Positions 26,327 to 35,472 are shown, counted from the first letter of the stretch. The stretch: 64,000 nt of DNA from Rhizobium terricola (GCF_012927355.1 NZ_JABBGK010000001.1:558001-622000), one strand, 5' to 3'. Notes: a model not told the origin generated them from the sequence alone. Made by a program: numbers and translations.

Positions 26327-27427
26327 TCATGCCATTTTCGGGTAGTTCGTGTAACCCTCGGCACCGCCGCCATAGAAGGTCGCACGGTCCGCCTCGTTGA
26401 GAGGCGCATTTTCCTTCAGCCGGCGGACGAGGTCTGGATTCGAGATGAACGGCTTGCCGAAGGAGACGATGTCGGCACGGCCGCTGGCGACCGCCTCGAT
26501 CGCCATCTCGCGGTCGTAGCCGTTGTTGACCATCCATGCGGCCTTGCCACCGGCAGCATGGTAAGCGGCTTTCAGGCCGGCCCAGTCGAAGGGGAGGTTG
26601 TCGCGCGGTCCGCCGGTCGCACCCTCGATCACGTGGATGAAGGCGAGATCGTAGGCCGCAAGCTTCTCCACCAGTAGATTGAAGAGCGGCTGGGGATCCG
26701 GGTCGGAAATGTCGTTGGCGGGGGTGACCGGCGAGATGCGGATGCCGGTGCGCCCGGCGCCGATCTCCTTGACGATGGTATCCACCACCTCGACGGCGAA
26801 GCGGGTGCGGTTCTCGATGGAGCCGCCATAGGCGTCGGTGCGGGCATTGGCGCTCGAGCGCAGGAACTGGTCGATCAGATAGCCGTTGGCGGCATGAATC
26901 TCAACGGCGTCGAAGCCGGCATCGATGGCGGCGCGGGCGGCGCGGCGATAGTCCTCGAGAATCCCGGGGATCTCCTCGATTGCGAGCGCGCGCGGTTCCG
27001 ACGTGTCGGCGAATGCCCCGGTGCCGTCATCGTTGATGATGAAGGTTTTGGACTTGGCGCGGATCGCCGAAGGGGCGACGGGCTGGGCGCCGTTCGGCTG
27101 GAGCGAGGTGTGGGACACGCGTCCGACATGCCAGAGCTGGACGGCGATCTTGCCGCCGGCGTGATGAACGGCCGAGGTCACGCGCTTCCAGCCTTCGATC
27201 GATTCCGGAAGATAGAGACCGGGCACCTGGGCATAGCCCTGGCCCTGCTGAGAGATCGGCGTGCCTTCCGAGATCAGCAGGCCTGCCGTGGCACGCTGTT
27301 CGTAATAGGTGACGTTGAGGTCGTTGGGGACTGCGCCCGGCGACCGGTTGCGGGTGAGCGGCGCCATGGCGATGCGATTGGCAAGGGTAATCTGTCCGAG
27401 GGAGATCGGATCGAAGAGGCTGGTCAT
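26327..27427 (-). CDS. nemA: Alkene reductase, old yellow enzyme family (NemA type)
   Basis: The 366-residue FMN-dependent ene-reductase reduces activated double bonds such as in N-ethylmaleimide or nitro compounds with NAD(P)H. Motifs are MAPLTRNRSPG near the start, WHVGRVSHTSLQPNG, HAANGYLIDQFLRSSANARTD (substrate-binding His and Asn) and the C-terminal GRADIVSFGKPFISNPDL (FMN phosphate-binding). The start at 27427 (MTSLFDPISLG) has AAGGAG 6 nt upstream. The ArsR gene lies 60 nt upstream on the same strand, so an ArsR-controlled operon for electrophile response is plausible. Confidence 0.92.
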   Translation of the reverse strand: MTSLFDPISLGQITLANRIAMAPLTRNRSPGAVPNDLNVTYYEQRATAGLLISEGTPISQQGQGYAQVPGLYLPESIEGWKRVTSAVHHAGGKIAVQLWHVGRVSHTSLQPNGAQPVAPSAIRAKSKTFIINDDGTGAFADTSEPRALAIEEIPGILEDYRRAARAAIDAGFDAVEIHAANGYLIDQFLRSSANARTDAYGGSIENRTRFAVEVVDTIVKEIGAGRTGIRISPVTPANDISDPDPQPLFNLLVEKLAAYDLAFIHVIEGATGGPRDNLPFDWAGLKAAYHAAGGKAAWMVNNGYDREMAIEAVASGRADIVSFGKPFISNPDLVRRLKENAPLNEADRATFYGGGAEGYTNYPKMA

Positions 27428-27487
27428 TGCAAATCTCCTTTCCGGCGCCAAGTGGGAGGAGCGCGCCGGGAGACTGCATCTGGGGTC

Positions 27488-27781
27488 TCAGAGCACCTTG
27501 TTCAAGGCGTTGAGAAAGGCGCCGATCACATCTTCGTTGCGGCGATAGAGAACCCACTGGCCGACCCGGGTCGATGAGATGAGGCCGGCGCGTTGAAGCG
27601 TCGCGAGGTGGGCCGAGACTGTCGACTGGGAAAGTCCGCAGCGTTCGAACTGCCCGGCGCTCACGCCCATTTCCAGAGGTTGCGGCTGGTGGTCAAAGTG
27701 CTGGGCCGGATCCTTGAGCCATACGAGCATTTCGATCCGGGCAGGGTGCGCAAGCGCTTTGAGGGTTTCGTCGAGATTCAT
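27488..27781 (-). CDS. ArsR-family transcriptional regulator
   Basis: The 97-residue winged-helix regulator has the recognition region CGLSQSTVSAHLATLQRAGLI and a wing STRVGQWVLYRRN. It lacks the classical metal-binding ELCVCDL motif; a single Cys (in ERCGLSQ) is in the recognition helix, so sensing may be thiol-based or not metal at all. Start is ATG at 27781; an upstream TTG at 27787 is possible. It precedes the nemA-like gene and resembles NemR-type pairings (a reactive-electrophile repressor beside its reductase), though from another family. Confidence 0.9.
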   Translation of the reverse strand: MNLDETLKALAHPARIEMLVWLKDPAQHFDHQPQPLEMGVSAGQFERCGLSQSTVSAHLATLQRAGLISSTRVGQWVLYRRNEDVIGAFLNALNKVL

Positions 27782-27951
27782 CTGCAATTGTCCAAAACGG
27801 CATTTCCCGTTTCACATATGGCCGTAACGGCGAACGTCAACTCGCCGCATCGTTAAGGGAAACCGAAAAGTGTTCATTTTTGATACACCATGCTGAACTT
27901 TTTTCGGCGGAGTTTCAGGCCGACCGTTCATCGTCGGAATTGATGCAAAGC

Positions 27952-28070
27952 AAAAAAAGAGGGCCGCCGGATTGCTCCAGGGCCCTTTGAATTGTGAAGG
28001 TCAAAAACCTCCAGAGGGGAACAGCTGCTGCGGTGGAACTGGGAGGAAAAAGCCACCATGTGCATCAGCT
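27952..28070 (-). ncRNA. abcR: AbcR-like (alpha-r15 family) small regulatory RNA
   Basis: Between the ArsR and LsrB-type genes the minus strand reads as a compact sRNA of about 119 nt. A 5' hairpin GGTGG (28057-28053)/CCACC (28036-28032) holds a 16-nt loop with CCTCCCA, the anti-Shine-Dalgarno motif of AbcR RNAs. The 3' end is an intrinsic terminator, AGGGCC/GGCCCT (28086-28060) plus seven T at 27958-27952. AbcR1/AbcR2 of Agrobacterium, Sinorhizobium and Brucella are Hfq-dependent repressors of transporter mRNAs, and in these genera an AbcR gene lies beside an LsrB/VtlR gene, as here. Only one copy is visible in this interval, whereas Agrobacterium and Sinorhizobium have two in tandem. The 5' end is inferred from the promoter spacing. 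Confidence 0.8.
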
Positions 28071-28076
28071 GTGTGC

Positions 28077-28105
28077 GATATGGTGGTTTTTTGTGCAGTG
28101 AACAA
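28077..28105 (-). promoter_or_regulatory. Candidate promoter of the AbcR-like sRNA
   Basis: On the minus strand a TTGTTC -35-like sequence (28105-28100) is followed after 17 nt by CATATC (28082-28077). This places transcription start near 28070. A 15-bp perfect inverted repeat, GCATGTC-A-GACATGC, lies just upstream at 28117-28131 and could bind the neighbouring LysR regulator. Confidence 0.45.
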
Positions 28106-28170
28106 TGCTTTTTTATGCATGTCAGACATGCAGTGACCGCAGGCCTTAACGATTTGCCCTGCTTTTCGAA

Positions 28171-29067
28171 CTAAAAGTTCCAGTTTCGCGCCTTGGCGAC
28201 AATAAAATCGCGGAAAGCTTTCAATTTGGCGGCGTTTTTCATCTCGTCCGGATAGCAGAAATAGGTGTCGAACGAGGGGACGTCGGCGCTGGTCACCAGC
28301 TGCAGGAGCCCCGGATCGCGGCCGACGATGTAATCGGGCAGCATGGCAATGCCAATTCCGAGCAGGCAGGCGCGCTTGATCGAGGTCAGACTGTTGATCT
28401 GCAGATGGGGAACACGCGGATTGTCGGAGGTGCGACCGGCGACTTCCAGCCAGTTGACGTCGAGAAGGTAACCCGGCGCGGGTTCGCCGAAGGTGATGAT
28501 CCGGTGGTTGTCGAGATCCTCGATCGACTGCGGCTCGCCATAGCGGTTGATGTAGGAGGGGGCGGCATAGACGTGCATGTGCACGGTGAACAGCTTGCGC
28601 TGGATGAGGTCCGACTGCTGGGGCTGGCGGAGGCGGATGGCGCAGTCGGCATGGCGCATGTTAACGTCGAGCTCCTCGTTATCGAGGATCAGCTGGATCG
28701 ACATGTCCGGATAGAGCTGCAGAAATTCCTGCACCTTGTCGGTGAGCCAGCCCTGGCCGAGGCCGACGGTCGTCGTGACGCGCAGCTTTCCGCTCGGCTT
28801 CTCCGTCGTCTCGGTGAGCTGCATCTTGACCGTTTCGAGCTTCAGAAGCACGTCATGGGCGGTGCGGTAGAGCAGTTCGCCCTGCTCGGTCAGGATCAGG
28901 CCACGCGCGTGGCGGTGGAACAGCTTGACGCCGATATCCTGTTCCAGCGCGCTGACCTGGCGGCTGATCGCCGATTGGGACAGATGCAACTTGTCGGCCG
29001 CGTGGGTAAAAGACCCGGCTTCGGCGGCCGCATGGAAAATGCGCAACTTGTCCCAATCCAACGGCAT
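28171..29067 (-). CDS. lsrB: LysR regulator, LsrB/VtlR type
   Basis: The 298-residue LysR regulator starts MPLDWDKLRIFHAAAEAG. Its DNA-binding region is GSFTHAADKLHLSQSAISR and the effector domain begins near residue 93. Three Cys residues at 142, 234 and 271 fit the reported redox control of S. meliloti LsrB, which also affects LPS genes; the Brucella orthologue VtlR activates abcR2. The context is diagnostic: trxB just upstream, lrp divergent beyond it, an AbcR-like sRNA downstream. Start chosen is ATG at 29067 with GAGAGGGGG upstream; ATG at 29082 is also possible. The frame extending to 29217 overlaps trxB. Confidence 0.88.
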   Translation of the reverse strand: MPLDWDKLRIFHAAAEAGSFTHAADKLHLSQSAISRQVSALEQDIGVKLFHRHARGLILTEQGELLYRTAHDVLLKLETVKMQLTETTEKPSGKLRVTTTVGLGQGWLTDKVQEFLQLYPDMSIQLILDNEELDVNMRHADCAIRLRQPQQSDLIQRKLFTVHMHVYAAPSYINRYGEPQSIEDLDNHRIITFGEPAPGYLLDVNWLEVAGRTSDNPRVPHLQINSLTSIKRACLLGIGIAMLPDYIVGRDPGLLQLVTSADVPSFDTYFCYPDEMKNAAKLKAFRDFIVAKARNWNF

Positions 29068-29086
29068 GCCGCCCCCTCTCATGTCG

Positions 29087-30061
29087 TTACTCCGCGGCTT
29101 CGGCCCGGACCGGTGCGGCAGACAGGAAGCGCTCGGCCTCGAGCGCTGCCATGCAGCCCATGCCGGCCGCGGTGATGGCCTGTCGGTAGACGTCGTCGGT
29201 GACGTCGCCGGCGGCATAGACGCCCTCGACGTCCGTCGCGGTCGAATCGGGCGCGGTCCACAGATAGCCGTTCGGCTTGAGCTTCAGCTTGCCCTTGAAC
29301 AGTTCGACCGCCGGCGCGTGGCCGATCGCAACGAAAACGCCGTCGATCGGCATCTCGGTGATGGCACCGTTCTGGGTGTCGCGCAGCTTGACGCCGGAAA
29401 CCGACGGCGGCATCGGCGGCTTTGCCGGTGCACCGGTGATCTCGGCAACCTCGGTGTTCCACATCACCTTGATGTTTTCCTTGGCGAACAGGCGTTCCTG
29501 CAGGATCTTCTCCGAACGGAAGCTGTCGCGGCGATGAACGACCGTCACCGACTTCGCGATATGCGAGAGGTAAAGGGCCTCCTCGACGGCCGAGTTGCCG
29601 CCGCCGACGACGATGACGTCCTTGTTGCGATAGAAGAATCCGTCACAGGTCGCGCAGGCCGATACGCCGAAGCCCTGGAAATGCTGTTCGCTCTCGATGC
29701 CGAGCCACTTGGCCTTCGCACCGGTAGCGATGATCAGCGTGTCGGCGGTCCAGACCTGGCCGGAATCGGTCCGGGCGGTGAAGGGACGACGCGACAGGTC
29801 GACTTCTGTCACCAGGTCGTTGACGATCTCGGCGCCGACATGGGTCGCCTGGTTGAGCATCTGCTCCATCAGCCACGGGCCCTGGATCGGATCGGCGAAA
29901 CCCGGATAGTTCTCCACGTCCGTGGTGATCATCAGCTGGCCGCCCTGTTCCATGCCGGCGATCAGAACAGGTTTCAGCATCGCGCGGGCGGCATAGATCG
30001 CGGCAGTATATCCGGCGGGGCCGGACCCGATGATCAGCACCTTGGTGTGGCGGGCGGTCAT
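29087..30061 (-). CDS. trxB: Thioredoxin reductase
   Basis: The 324-residue flavoprotein reduces thioredoxin with NADPH. The FAD-binding motif is LIIGSGPAGYTAAIYAARA near the N-terminus, the redox-active pair is in CATCDG (CxxC) near residue 137, and a second Rossmann motif VVGGGNSAVEEALYL binds NADPH. Near the C-terminus GVYAAGDVTD is the usual FAD end motif. Start ATG at 30061 (MTARHTK) has AAAGGAACC just upstream. It is upstream of lsrB by 19 nt on the same strand, so TrxB and its redox regulator are probably co-expressed. Confidence 0.95.
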   Translation of the reverse strand: MTARHTKVLIIGSGPAGYTAAIYAARAMLKPVLIAGMEQGGQLMITTDVENYPGFADPIQGPWLMEQMLNQATHVGAEIVNDLVTEVDLSRRPFTARTDSGQVWTADTLIIATGAKAKWLGIESEQHFQGFGVSACATCDGFFYRNKDVIVVGGGNSAVEEALYLSHIAKSVTVVHRRDSFRSEKILQERLFAKENIKVMWNTEVAEITGAPAKPPMPPSVSGVKLRDTQNGAITEMPIDGVFVAIGHAPAVELFKGKLKLKPNGYLWTAPDSTATDVEGVYAAGDVTDDVYRQAITAAGMGCMAALEAERFLSAAPVRAEAAE

Positions 30062-30285
30062 GGTGGTTCCTTTCAAAGCGGGCAAGGGAGGGGGCGATAT
30101 AAGATCGCGCGCCGCTTCTTTGTAGCCTCATTTATGATTGGTCCATGCATTTATTCAAGGTCAGCATTGCAATACCAACAAGGCAATCCGTCGCACGGTA
30201 ATTTTTATGCTCGCCGCGGACAGATTATTGCCAAATCCGGCGATTCAGCTAGAAGTCTGGAACATCCGCCACGAAAGGTCTGAGC

Positions 30286-30753
30286 GTGTTGAGAGCCGAG
30301 CTGGACGCCATCGATCTCAAAATCCTTCGAGAATTGCAGCGCGACGGTCGTATGACCAATGTCGAGCTGTCCGAGCGGGTCGGCATTTCCGCGCCGCCCT
30401 GCCTGAGGCGCGTGCGCAAGCTGGAAGAGGCGGGCATCATCGAGGGCTACCATGCGATGCTGAACGCGCCGAAGCTGGGCTTCGACCTGGTGGCATTCTG
30501 CATGATCGGGCTCAAGCACCAGTCCGAAGCCAATCTCAAGGCGTTCGCCGCGGCGACCGAGGGCTGGCCGATGGTGAGGCAGGCCTGGATGGTCAACGGC
30601 GACAGCGACTTTCTGCTGCATTGCGTTGCAGAAAACCTGACGCGCTTCCAGGATTTCGTGATTGAGGTCCTGACCGCCAACGAGCATGTCCACACCGTGC
30701 GCACCATGCTGACGATCCGTCAGGTCAAGAAGGTCGGGCTGGTCGAGATCTGA
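30286..30753 (+). CDS. lrp: Lrp/AsnC-family transcriptional regulator
   Basis: The 155-residue regulator has an N-terminal helix-turn-helix (DGRMTNVELSERVGISAPPCLRRVRKL) and a C-terminal RAM ligand-binding domain from about residue 70. It is the rhizobial Lrp located next to trxB; in S. meliloti this gene lies between the lps genes and trxB. Start codon is GTG at 30286, with AAAGG 6-7 nt upstream; no in-frame ATG is found before the helix-turn-helix. It is divergent from trxB across a 224-base region. Confidence 0.88.
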   Translation: MLRAELDAIDLKILRELQRDGRMTNVELSERVGISAPPCLRRVRKLEEAGIIEGYHAMLNAPKLGFDLVAFCMIGLKHQSEANLKAFAAATEGWPMVRQAWMVNGDSDFLLHCVAENLTRFQDFVIEVLTANEHVHTVRTMLTIRQVKKVGLVEI

Positions 30754-30808
30754 TCGGGACGCGGGCACTGCCGTTTCCGCTCAGGGGGCGGTCGCCCCCT
30801 ACTGTTCC

Positions 30809-31999
30809 CTAGCGGCTCGAGGCGGCGAATTCTTCGATGAGACGGGAATGCAGATCCGTCCCGTACGCCCGCATCCTCACCTTTTCCATCATGTCCGGAT
30901 CGATCTCCTCCAGCTTTCCAGGGATCAGAAAGACGTTGTAGACGTAGCGGAGAAAGAGCCCGCGCAGGCGTTCGTCGGGATTCCAGTCGTCGAGAGCCTC
31001 GAGCGCCCGGCCGAGTTGCGGCATGGATGGAGCAAGGAGCACGAGGTCGGCGATGCCGTAGGGGGCTTCGCCGAGGACGATGACCTTCTTCGCCAGGACC
31101 AGGCTTTCCATGCCGACCGTCGAGTTGATGGTGACGACGGCTTCGGCGTTCTCGATCAGCTTGCGGGTTTCGTTGTGATTGGCAAAGTGGATGCGCGGAT
31201 GGGCCTTCACCTTGTCACGGATCGTCAGCGGGAAGCTCGGATGTTCCTTGATGACGAATTCGCGCTCCGGATATCGTTCCGCCAGTTCGAACAGGACCTC
31301 GTAGAAATGCCGCATGTCGCGGATCCACGGAGAGTGTTCGAGGATCTGCATGTCGCTCGGGACCTGGAAGGGCACGAAGATGTAGCGGCCGGGCAGGGCG
31401 GTCGCCTCCTCTCCCTTCTGCTTCGTGTCGCGCCGGGTAAGGCTCTGCGGCAGTTCGCCGCCGATGCGGTCGGCGGCCCAGAGATAGAAGGCCGCTTCGC
31501 GAGGCAGGGTGCTTCCGAAGTTGATGCCCTTGCGATCACATTGGGAGGTGTTTGGGAAGAAGCCGTTTTCCATGACGAGCATGGATCGTCCCCGCTGGCG
31601 TGCACCCGCGGCAAGCAAGGATGCCGGGATCATGAAACCGTTGAAGACGAGAACCGTGGCGTCGGGATGCTCTTCGAGCCGCGCCTCAATCAGGATCGCC
31701 GATAGCCGGGCGCGGAGCGTCATCAGCGCACGGTATGTCATGGCGGCGATCGGGTTGCCGAATACCGCGGGGAAGCGGATCTGGCGGCGCAGGAGATTGT
31801 GTTCGATGCTGTCGCGAAGGGGGATATCGGTTGCCGTGGCGCTGAACAGCTTGATGAGGCCGGCAGGCCCCTTGCGGCGCAGCAGTTCCTTCAGGCCCGC
31901 CATCAGCTTGAACGGCGCGCAATCCATCCGCTCGCCAAGAACCCTCTGCAGCGGCTTCAGGACATTGCGCTGAGAATAGATGAATTCAACCTTGTCCAT
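30809..31999 (-). CDS. Capsule polysaccharide biosynthesis-type (KpsC/KpsS-like) glycosyltransferase
   Basis: The 396-residue protein resembles the Capsule_synth (KpsC/KpsS) family, whose members include beta-Kdo transferases acting at the inner membrane. Motifs include LVFNGFMIPASLLAAGARQRG, MENGFFPNTSQCDRKGINFG, FVPFQVPSDMQILEHS (nucleotide-sugar side), VIKEHPSFP and TINSTVGMESLVLAKKVIVLGEAPYG. There is no signal peptide. It is 8 nt downstream of lpsB on the same strand, so the pair is one operon for LPS core or capsule. In S. meliloti lpsE, lpsD and lpsC occupy this place, so this is a different gene content. Confidence 0.82.
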   Translation of the reverse strand: MDKVEFIYSQRNVLKPLQRVLGERMDCAPFKLMAGLKELLRRKGPAGLIKLFSATATDIPLRDSIEHNLLRRQIRFPAVFGNPIAAMTYRALMTLRARLSAILIEARLEEHPDATVLVFNGFMIPASLLAAGARQRGRSMLVMENGFFPNTSQCDRKGINFGSTLPREAAFYLWAADRIGGELPQSLTRRDTKQKGEEATALPGRYIFVPFQVPSDMQILEHSPWIRDMRHFYEVLFELAERYPEREFVIKEHPSFPLTIRDKVKAHPRIHFANHNETRKLIENAEAVVTINSTVGMESLVLAKKVIVLGEAPYGIADLVLLAPSMPQLGRALEALDDWNPDERLRGLFLRYVYNVFLIPGKLEEIDPDMMEKVRMRAYGTDLHSRLIEEFAASSR

Positions 32000-32007
32000 C
32001 GGATGCC

Positions 32008-33060
32008 TCAGCCTTTCGCGAGCAGCCCGTCATAGATCGCCTCGAGCGCGGAGGCTTCGCGTTCGAGACCGAAGGACGAAAGCACATGCGTGCGCGATGT
32101 CTTGCCCCAGTTCGCCGTCCGCTCGGGATTGTCCATGCAGTCGCCGATCGCGTCGCGCAGCCGCTCATAGTTGCCGGCCGGCACGACCTTGCCCGTCTCG
32201 TCCTCGACTATCATCTCGGCATAGGCACCGGCATCGCTGGCCACGACCGGCGTGCCGGAGGCCATGGCTTCTAGCGGGGTAAGGCCGAAGCCTTCGTTGC
32301 GCGAGGGGGCTACATAGAGGCTGAGGCGGCGGTACCACGGCTTGATGTCGTCGACCTCGCCGAGAAAGACGATGCGCGAGTAAAGGCCGGCAGCCGCGAT
32401 GTCTGCCTTGAGGCCGTCTGCGAACCCCTGGTGCTCGGCCGTCACCCGTCCGCTGATCACGGCGGTCCAGTCCGGATGACGTGGCAGGAGTTCGATCATG
32501 GCGCGGACGAAGAGATCGGTGCCCTTCTGGTGGCGGACGCGGCCGAAGCAGCCGACGAGGTGACGTCCGGGCAGACCGGTTGCCGCGATCGTGTCGGACG
32601 GTCCTGCTGCCGGTTGGAACAGCGTCGTGTCGATCCCGTGGCGGATGACGGTGTGCGGCACCTTGAGGAAGGAACCGGAACGGGCGCTCGTCGCGACGAC
32701 GGCATCCATCCTGGAGATCAGCCAGCGGGTGTAGCCCGTGTGATGCCGCTGGGCAGCGGAGGTAAAGAGCAGCTTCAGCGGCATGCGCAACACGTCGCGC
32801 AGCAGGATGCCGAACAGCATCTCGTTGTTGCGCCGGGCGTGCCAGACGCGCACGGGCGCGCCCGACGGCCGGCGCCAGAGGCCCGGCAGCTGGCGCCAGT
32901 GCATCTTCGGAAGTCCTGCGGGAAGGCCCGGGCCGAGCGTCACGATACCGCGCCCCATCTGCCGCTGCTGCGGGATCAGCTGGATCACGGTCGAGGTCAC
33001 GCCGGAAAGGCGCCGCTTGAAATGCGGCGCGATCACCGTGATATCGGCAAGCGAGAGCAA
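32008..33060 (-). CDS. lpsB: LPS core glycosyltransferase LpsB (GT4 family mannosyltransferase)
   Basis: The 350-residue GT-B fold glycosyltransferase is near the length of S. meliloti LpsB (351). It has the same hallmark stretches: IAPHFKRRLSGVTSTVIQLI, WHARRNNEM, FTSAAQRHHTGYTRWLI, GRVRHQKGTDLFVRAMIELL and SRNEGFGLTPLEAMASGTPV (EX7E motif). LpsB transfers mannose to the LPS core on the cytosolic face of the inner membrane and is needed for normal symbiosis in S. meliloti. Start codon is TTG at 33060, with GGAAGG about 8 nt upstream; no ATG is in a suitable place. greA is 22 nt upstream. Confidence 0.92.
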   Translation of the reverse strand: MLSLADITVIAPHFKRRLSGVTSTVIQLIPQQRQMGRGIVTLGPGLPAGLPKMHWRQLPGLWRRPSGAPVRVWHARRNNEMLFGILLRDVLRMPLKLLFTSAAQRHHTGYTRWLISRMDAVVATSARSGSFLKVPHTVIRHGIDTTLFQPAAGPSDTIAATGLPGRHLVGCFGRVRHQKGTDLFVRAMIELLPRHPDWTAVISGRVTAEHQGFADGLKADIAAAGLYSRIVFLGEVDDIKPWYRRLSLYVAPSRNEGFGLTPLEAMASGTPVVASDAGAYAEMIVEDETGKVVPAGNYERLRDAIGDCMDNPERTANWGKTSRTHVLSSFGLEREASALEAIYDGLLAKG

Positions 33061-33082
33061 GGGAAGGCCTTCCGGTTGGGTA

Positions 33083-33559
33083 TCAGCCCCAGTGGATCGC
33101 GAGGATCTCGTAGGCCTTCGAGCCGCCGGGGGCGACGACTTCGATGTTGTCGCCGACTTCTTTGCCGATCAGGGCGCGGGCGATCGGCGACGAGATCGAG
33201 ATGCGGCCGGCCTTCACGTCGGCTTCCTGGTCGCCGACGATCTGGTAGGTCTTTTCCTCTTCGGTGTCCTCGTCGACCAGCTTGACGGTCGCGCCAAACT
33301 TGATGGTCGAACCGGACATCTTCGACAGGTCGATGACCTCGGCGCGGGCGGTCAGGTCTTCCAGTTCGCTGATTCGGCCTTCGTTGTGGCTCTGGGCTTC
33401 CTTGGCGGCGTGGTATTCGGCGTTTTCGGAAAGGTCGCCATGGGCGCGGGCTTCGGCAATCGCCTCGATGATGCGCGGCCGCTCTTCCTGCTGGCGCCAA
33501 CGCAGTTCCTCCTGCAGCTTGTTGAAGCCGTTCTGCGTCATCGGTACCTTTTCAACCAT
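33083..33559 (-). CDS. greA: Transcription elongation factor GreA
   Basis: The 158-residue protein has the usual GreA length. GreA enters the RNA polymerase secondary channel and stimulates transcript cleavage to rescue arrested complexes. The coiled coil carries the acidic tip around [17 protein letters not shown] at about 40-56, where Asp and Glu coordinate the second Mg ion. The C-terminal domain ends [17 protein letters not shown] at 33559 follows a strong AGGAAGAGGAA stretch; the open frame extends farther upstream (to 33949) but is not conserved. It lies upstream of lpsB as in Sinorhizobium. Confidence 0.96.
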   Translation of the reverse strand: MVEKVPMTQNGFNKLQEELRWRQQEERPRIIEAIAEARAHGDLSENAEYHAAKEAQSHNEGRISELEDLTARAEVIDLSKMSGSTIKFGATVKLVDEDTEEEKTYQIVGDQEADVKAGRISISSPIARALIGKEVGDNIEVVAPGGSKAYEILAIHWG

Positions 33560-33743
33560 TTCCTCTTCCTTCGCATTCATGCCCGCTTGGCGCTGGACAT
33601 AAAAGAAAACAGGTCCCGAAGCGAAGCCACGGAACCAGTTCAAATCAACGATTGGCAGACTATAGCAGAATGGTTCGCGCAATATCCAGACATTTCGACA
33701 GAGGTGCTTTTCCGACTGTCCGGGCGTCCGTTCGGGTGCGACG

Positions 33744-35309
33744 CTAGAGCGCCTGCGGGATGAGCCTGAATTCGACGCGGGCTGGCACTGTCGCGGCGAA
33801 GCGAGACAGTGCCTGTTCGACCGCCGCGCGATCGGCCTCCGGCATGATGTAGAAGGTGACCGTGTCCTCTGCCGCGGTATAATTGTCGACCGTGCGCAGC
33901 GTTGCGACCCGCGTCCAGTCGGCAGGAATTTCCCTGAACCATTTGTCATAGATCATCGCAAGCCCGACCCCGTTGTCCCGCGTCAGGCGTGACATGGCCG
34001 TGGTGTCGAAGCTCTTCGCGGCCCTCAGCTGGCGGACGGGTTCGGAGCCGAGGCCCCAGAGGTCGAGGACGTAGGCGTCGTTGCCGTAGCTGACGAGACC
34101 GAGATCGTTCACTGCCACCGGTCCGCCGTGGAACTGCTGCGCGAAGCGGCGCATCTGGAACTGCTGTTCGTAGATGTTCCTTGCCGCGAGCGGCGTTCGC
34201 ACGGCCGCGACGGCGTAGTTGAACGACATGGTCGAAAGCAGAAGGAACAGGAGGACCGAGCCGGCCTTCCTCAGTGTGCTGGTTCCGCGCAGGCGGCGCC
34301 AGGCATCGAGCAGGAGCAGGCCGGCCAGGGCGACCGCGTAGACTTCATAGCGGAAGAACCAGCCGATCTTGCCGACCAGCAGGTGGGCGCCAATTGCCGC
34401 CACCGCCACGGCATAGACGACGGCAATGCGCCGGTTGCTGTCGCGGAAGACGTAGGCCGCGAGGCTGAGCAGCATCGCCGACAGGACCAGGCAAAAACCT
34501 GCCCGCAGCCGAAGGTTCGCCTTGATCTCCAGAAGGATCGCGCGGAGCGGCTGCACGTCGCCCGAAGCAGTCGAGGCCGCGCTTGATTTCAGCAGGACCG
34601 AACTCGGGAAGAACGGCAGGTCGCGAAGAAGGACAAAGGCTGCATAGGCGGCGACACCGGCAAGGATCGCGAGTGACGCCCGAACGGCAATGAGGCGCTT
34701 GCCGAAGTACCAAAGTGCGATGATGGAAAGGCCGGAAAGAGCTGCGCCTTCGAAGCGCAGAAGGGGCATCAGGACAATGGCCGGGGTCAGGTACCAGGGG
34801 ATGGTTCGTTCCTCCGCTGCATCGACGAGGCCATCGATGGTTGCGACTACGGCAAGGACATGCGGCGAGTGTTCCATGCCGGTCAACGGGAGGGCGATGC
34901 TGCTCGTCAACAGGATGAGGAGAAGTCCGCAAACGGCCATGCCGAGGTAGCCGGCTCCGGTGACGATGCCGTTCTTGACGAGAAAGCGCACCGAGAGGAA
35001 GACCGTTGCCATGGCGGCGGCGACATTGATCACCAGCGGGCCCGCCATGCCGAGCCCAAGCCATTCGGATACCGCCAGGAGCCAAGGCCAGAGGATGGAG
35101 GACGAGGGCGAGGAGAATTCGGTGGCGTTGACGCCGTAACCGCCGAGCAGGATGTTTCGCGCGACCGCCAGATGGATGTAGGGATCGTCGAGCGTGTAGA
35201 TCAGATGGCCCTCGGCCAGATCTATCGAAATAGCGAGAACGATGCAGAACAGGGCAGCCCAGGCGAACGTCACCATCATCGGGAAACGTCGAAGAGAAAC
35301 ATGCTCCAT
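33744..35309 (-). CDS. GT-C-like polytopic membrane protein, putative glycosyltransferase
   Basis: The 521-residue protein has about ten to twelve transmembrane helices and a C-terminal soluble domain from about residue 395. In the first extracytoplasmic loop it has [17 protein letters not shown], an Asp-Asp motif like the catalytic acidic site of GT-C enzymes (PMT/ArnT/DUF2029 type), which use polyprenyl-phosphate sugars. No close family was recognised. Start is chosen at ATG 35309 (MEHVSLRRF); a GTG start at 35363 lacks a ribosome-binding site. It sits close to LPS and greA genes on the same strand, so a role in envelope glycan modification is reasonable but inferred. Confidence 0.72.
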   Translation of the reverse strand: MEHVSLRRFPMMVTFAWAALFCIVLAISIDLAEGHLIYTLDDPYIHLAVARNILLGGYGVNATEFSSPSSSILWPWLLAVSEWLGLGMAGPLVINVAAAMATVFLSVRFLVKNGIVTGAGYLGMAVCGLLLILLTSSIALPLTGMEHSPHVLAVVATIDGLVDAAEERTIPWYLTPAIVLMPLLRFEGAALSGLSIIALWYFGKRLIAVRASLAILAGVAAYAAFVLLRDLPFFPSSVLLKSSAASTASGDVQPLRAILLEIKANLRLRAGFCLVLSAMLLSLAAYVFRDSNRRIAVVYAVAVAAIGAHLLVGKIGWFFRYEVYAVALAGLLLLDAWRRLRGTSTLRKAGSVLLFLLLSTMSFNYAVAAVRTPLAARNIYEQQFQMRRFAQQFHGGPVAVNDLGLVSYGNDAYVLDLWGLGSEPVRQLRAAKSFDTTAMSRLTRDNGVGLAMIYDKWFREIPADWTRVATLRTVDNYTAAEDTVTFYIMPEADRAAVEQALSRFAATVPARVEFRLIPQAL

Positions 35310-35472
35310 CACCGGTCCGAAATCCCTCTTGCCCTGGAAAAGTGTTCCACCTTCTTTGCCCACAGACCACTGGTTGGGCAGTTGAGACCGCTTATTGCGC
35401 GATCGCGTTAAAATTGCAGAAAGGAAGAGGGGTGGATTCTAACCTCCTCGCACCAGCCGTGGCGGTATGGCT

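Larger units (their letters stand above)
27782..28170. other. Intergenic region between ArsR and LsrB-type genes
   Basis: The 389-base stretch holds the AbcR-like sRNA (27952-28070), its promoter, and an upstream 15-bp inverted repeat at 28117-28131. The part at 27782-27950 is A+T-richer and should carry the ArsR promoter. No protein-coding frame was supported. Confidence 0.6.

Noticed and set aside
28053..28095. CCACCAT...ATGGTGG plus T-run read on the plus strand as an intrinsic terminator
   Set aside because: No plus-strand gene ends here. Its arms are better explained by the 5' hairpin and -10 region of the minus-strand AbcR-like RNA.
33560..33949. N-terminal extension of GreA in the same open frame
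   Set aside because: The extension is not GreA-like, and ATG 33559 has a strong ribosome-binding site and gives the standard length.
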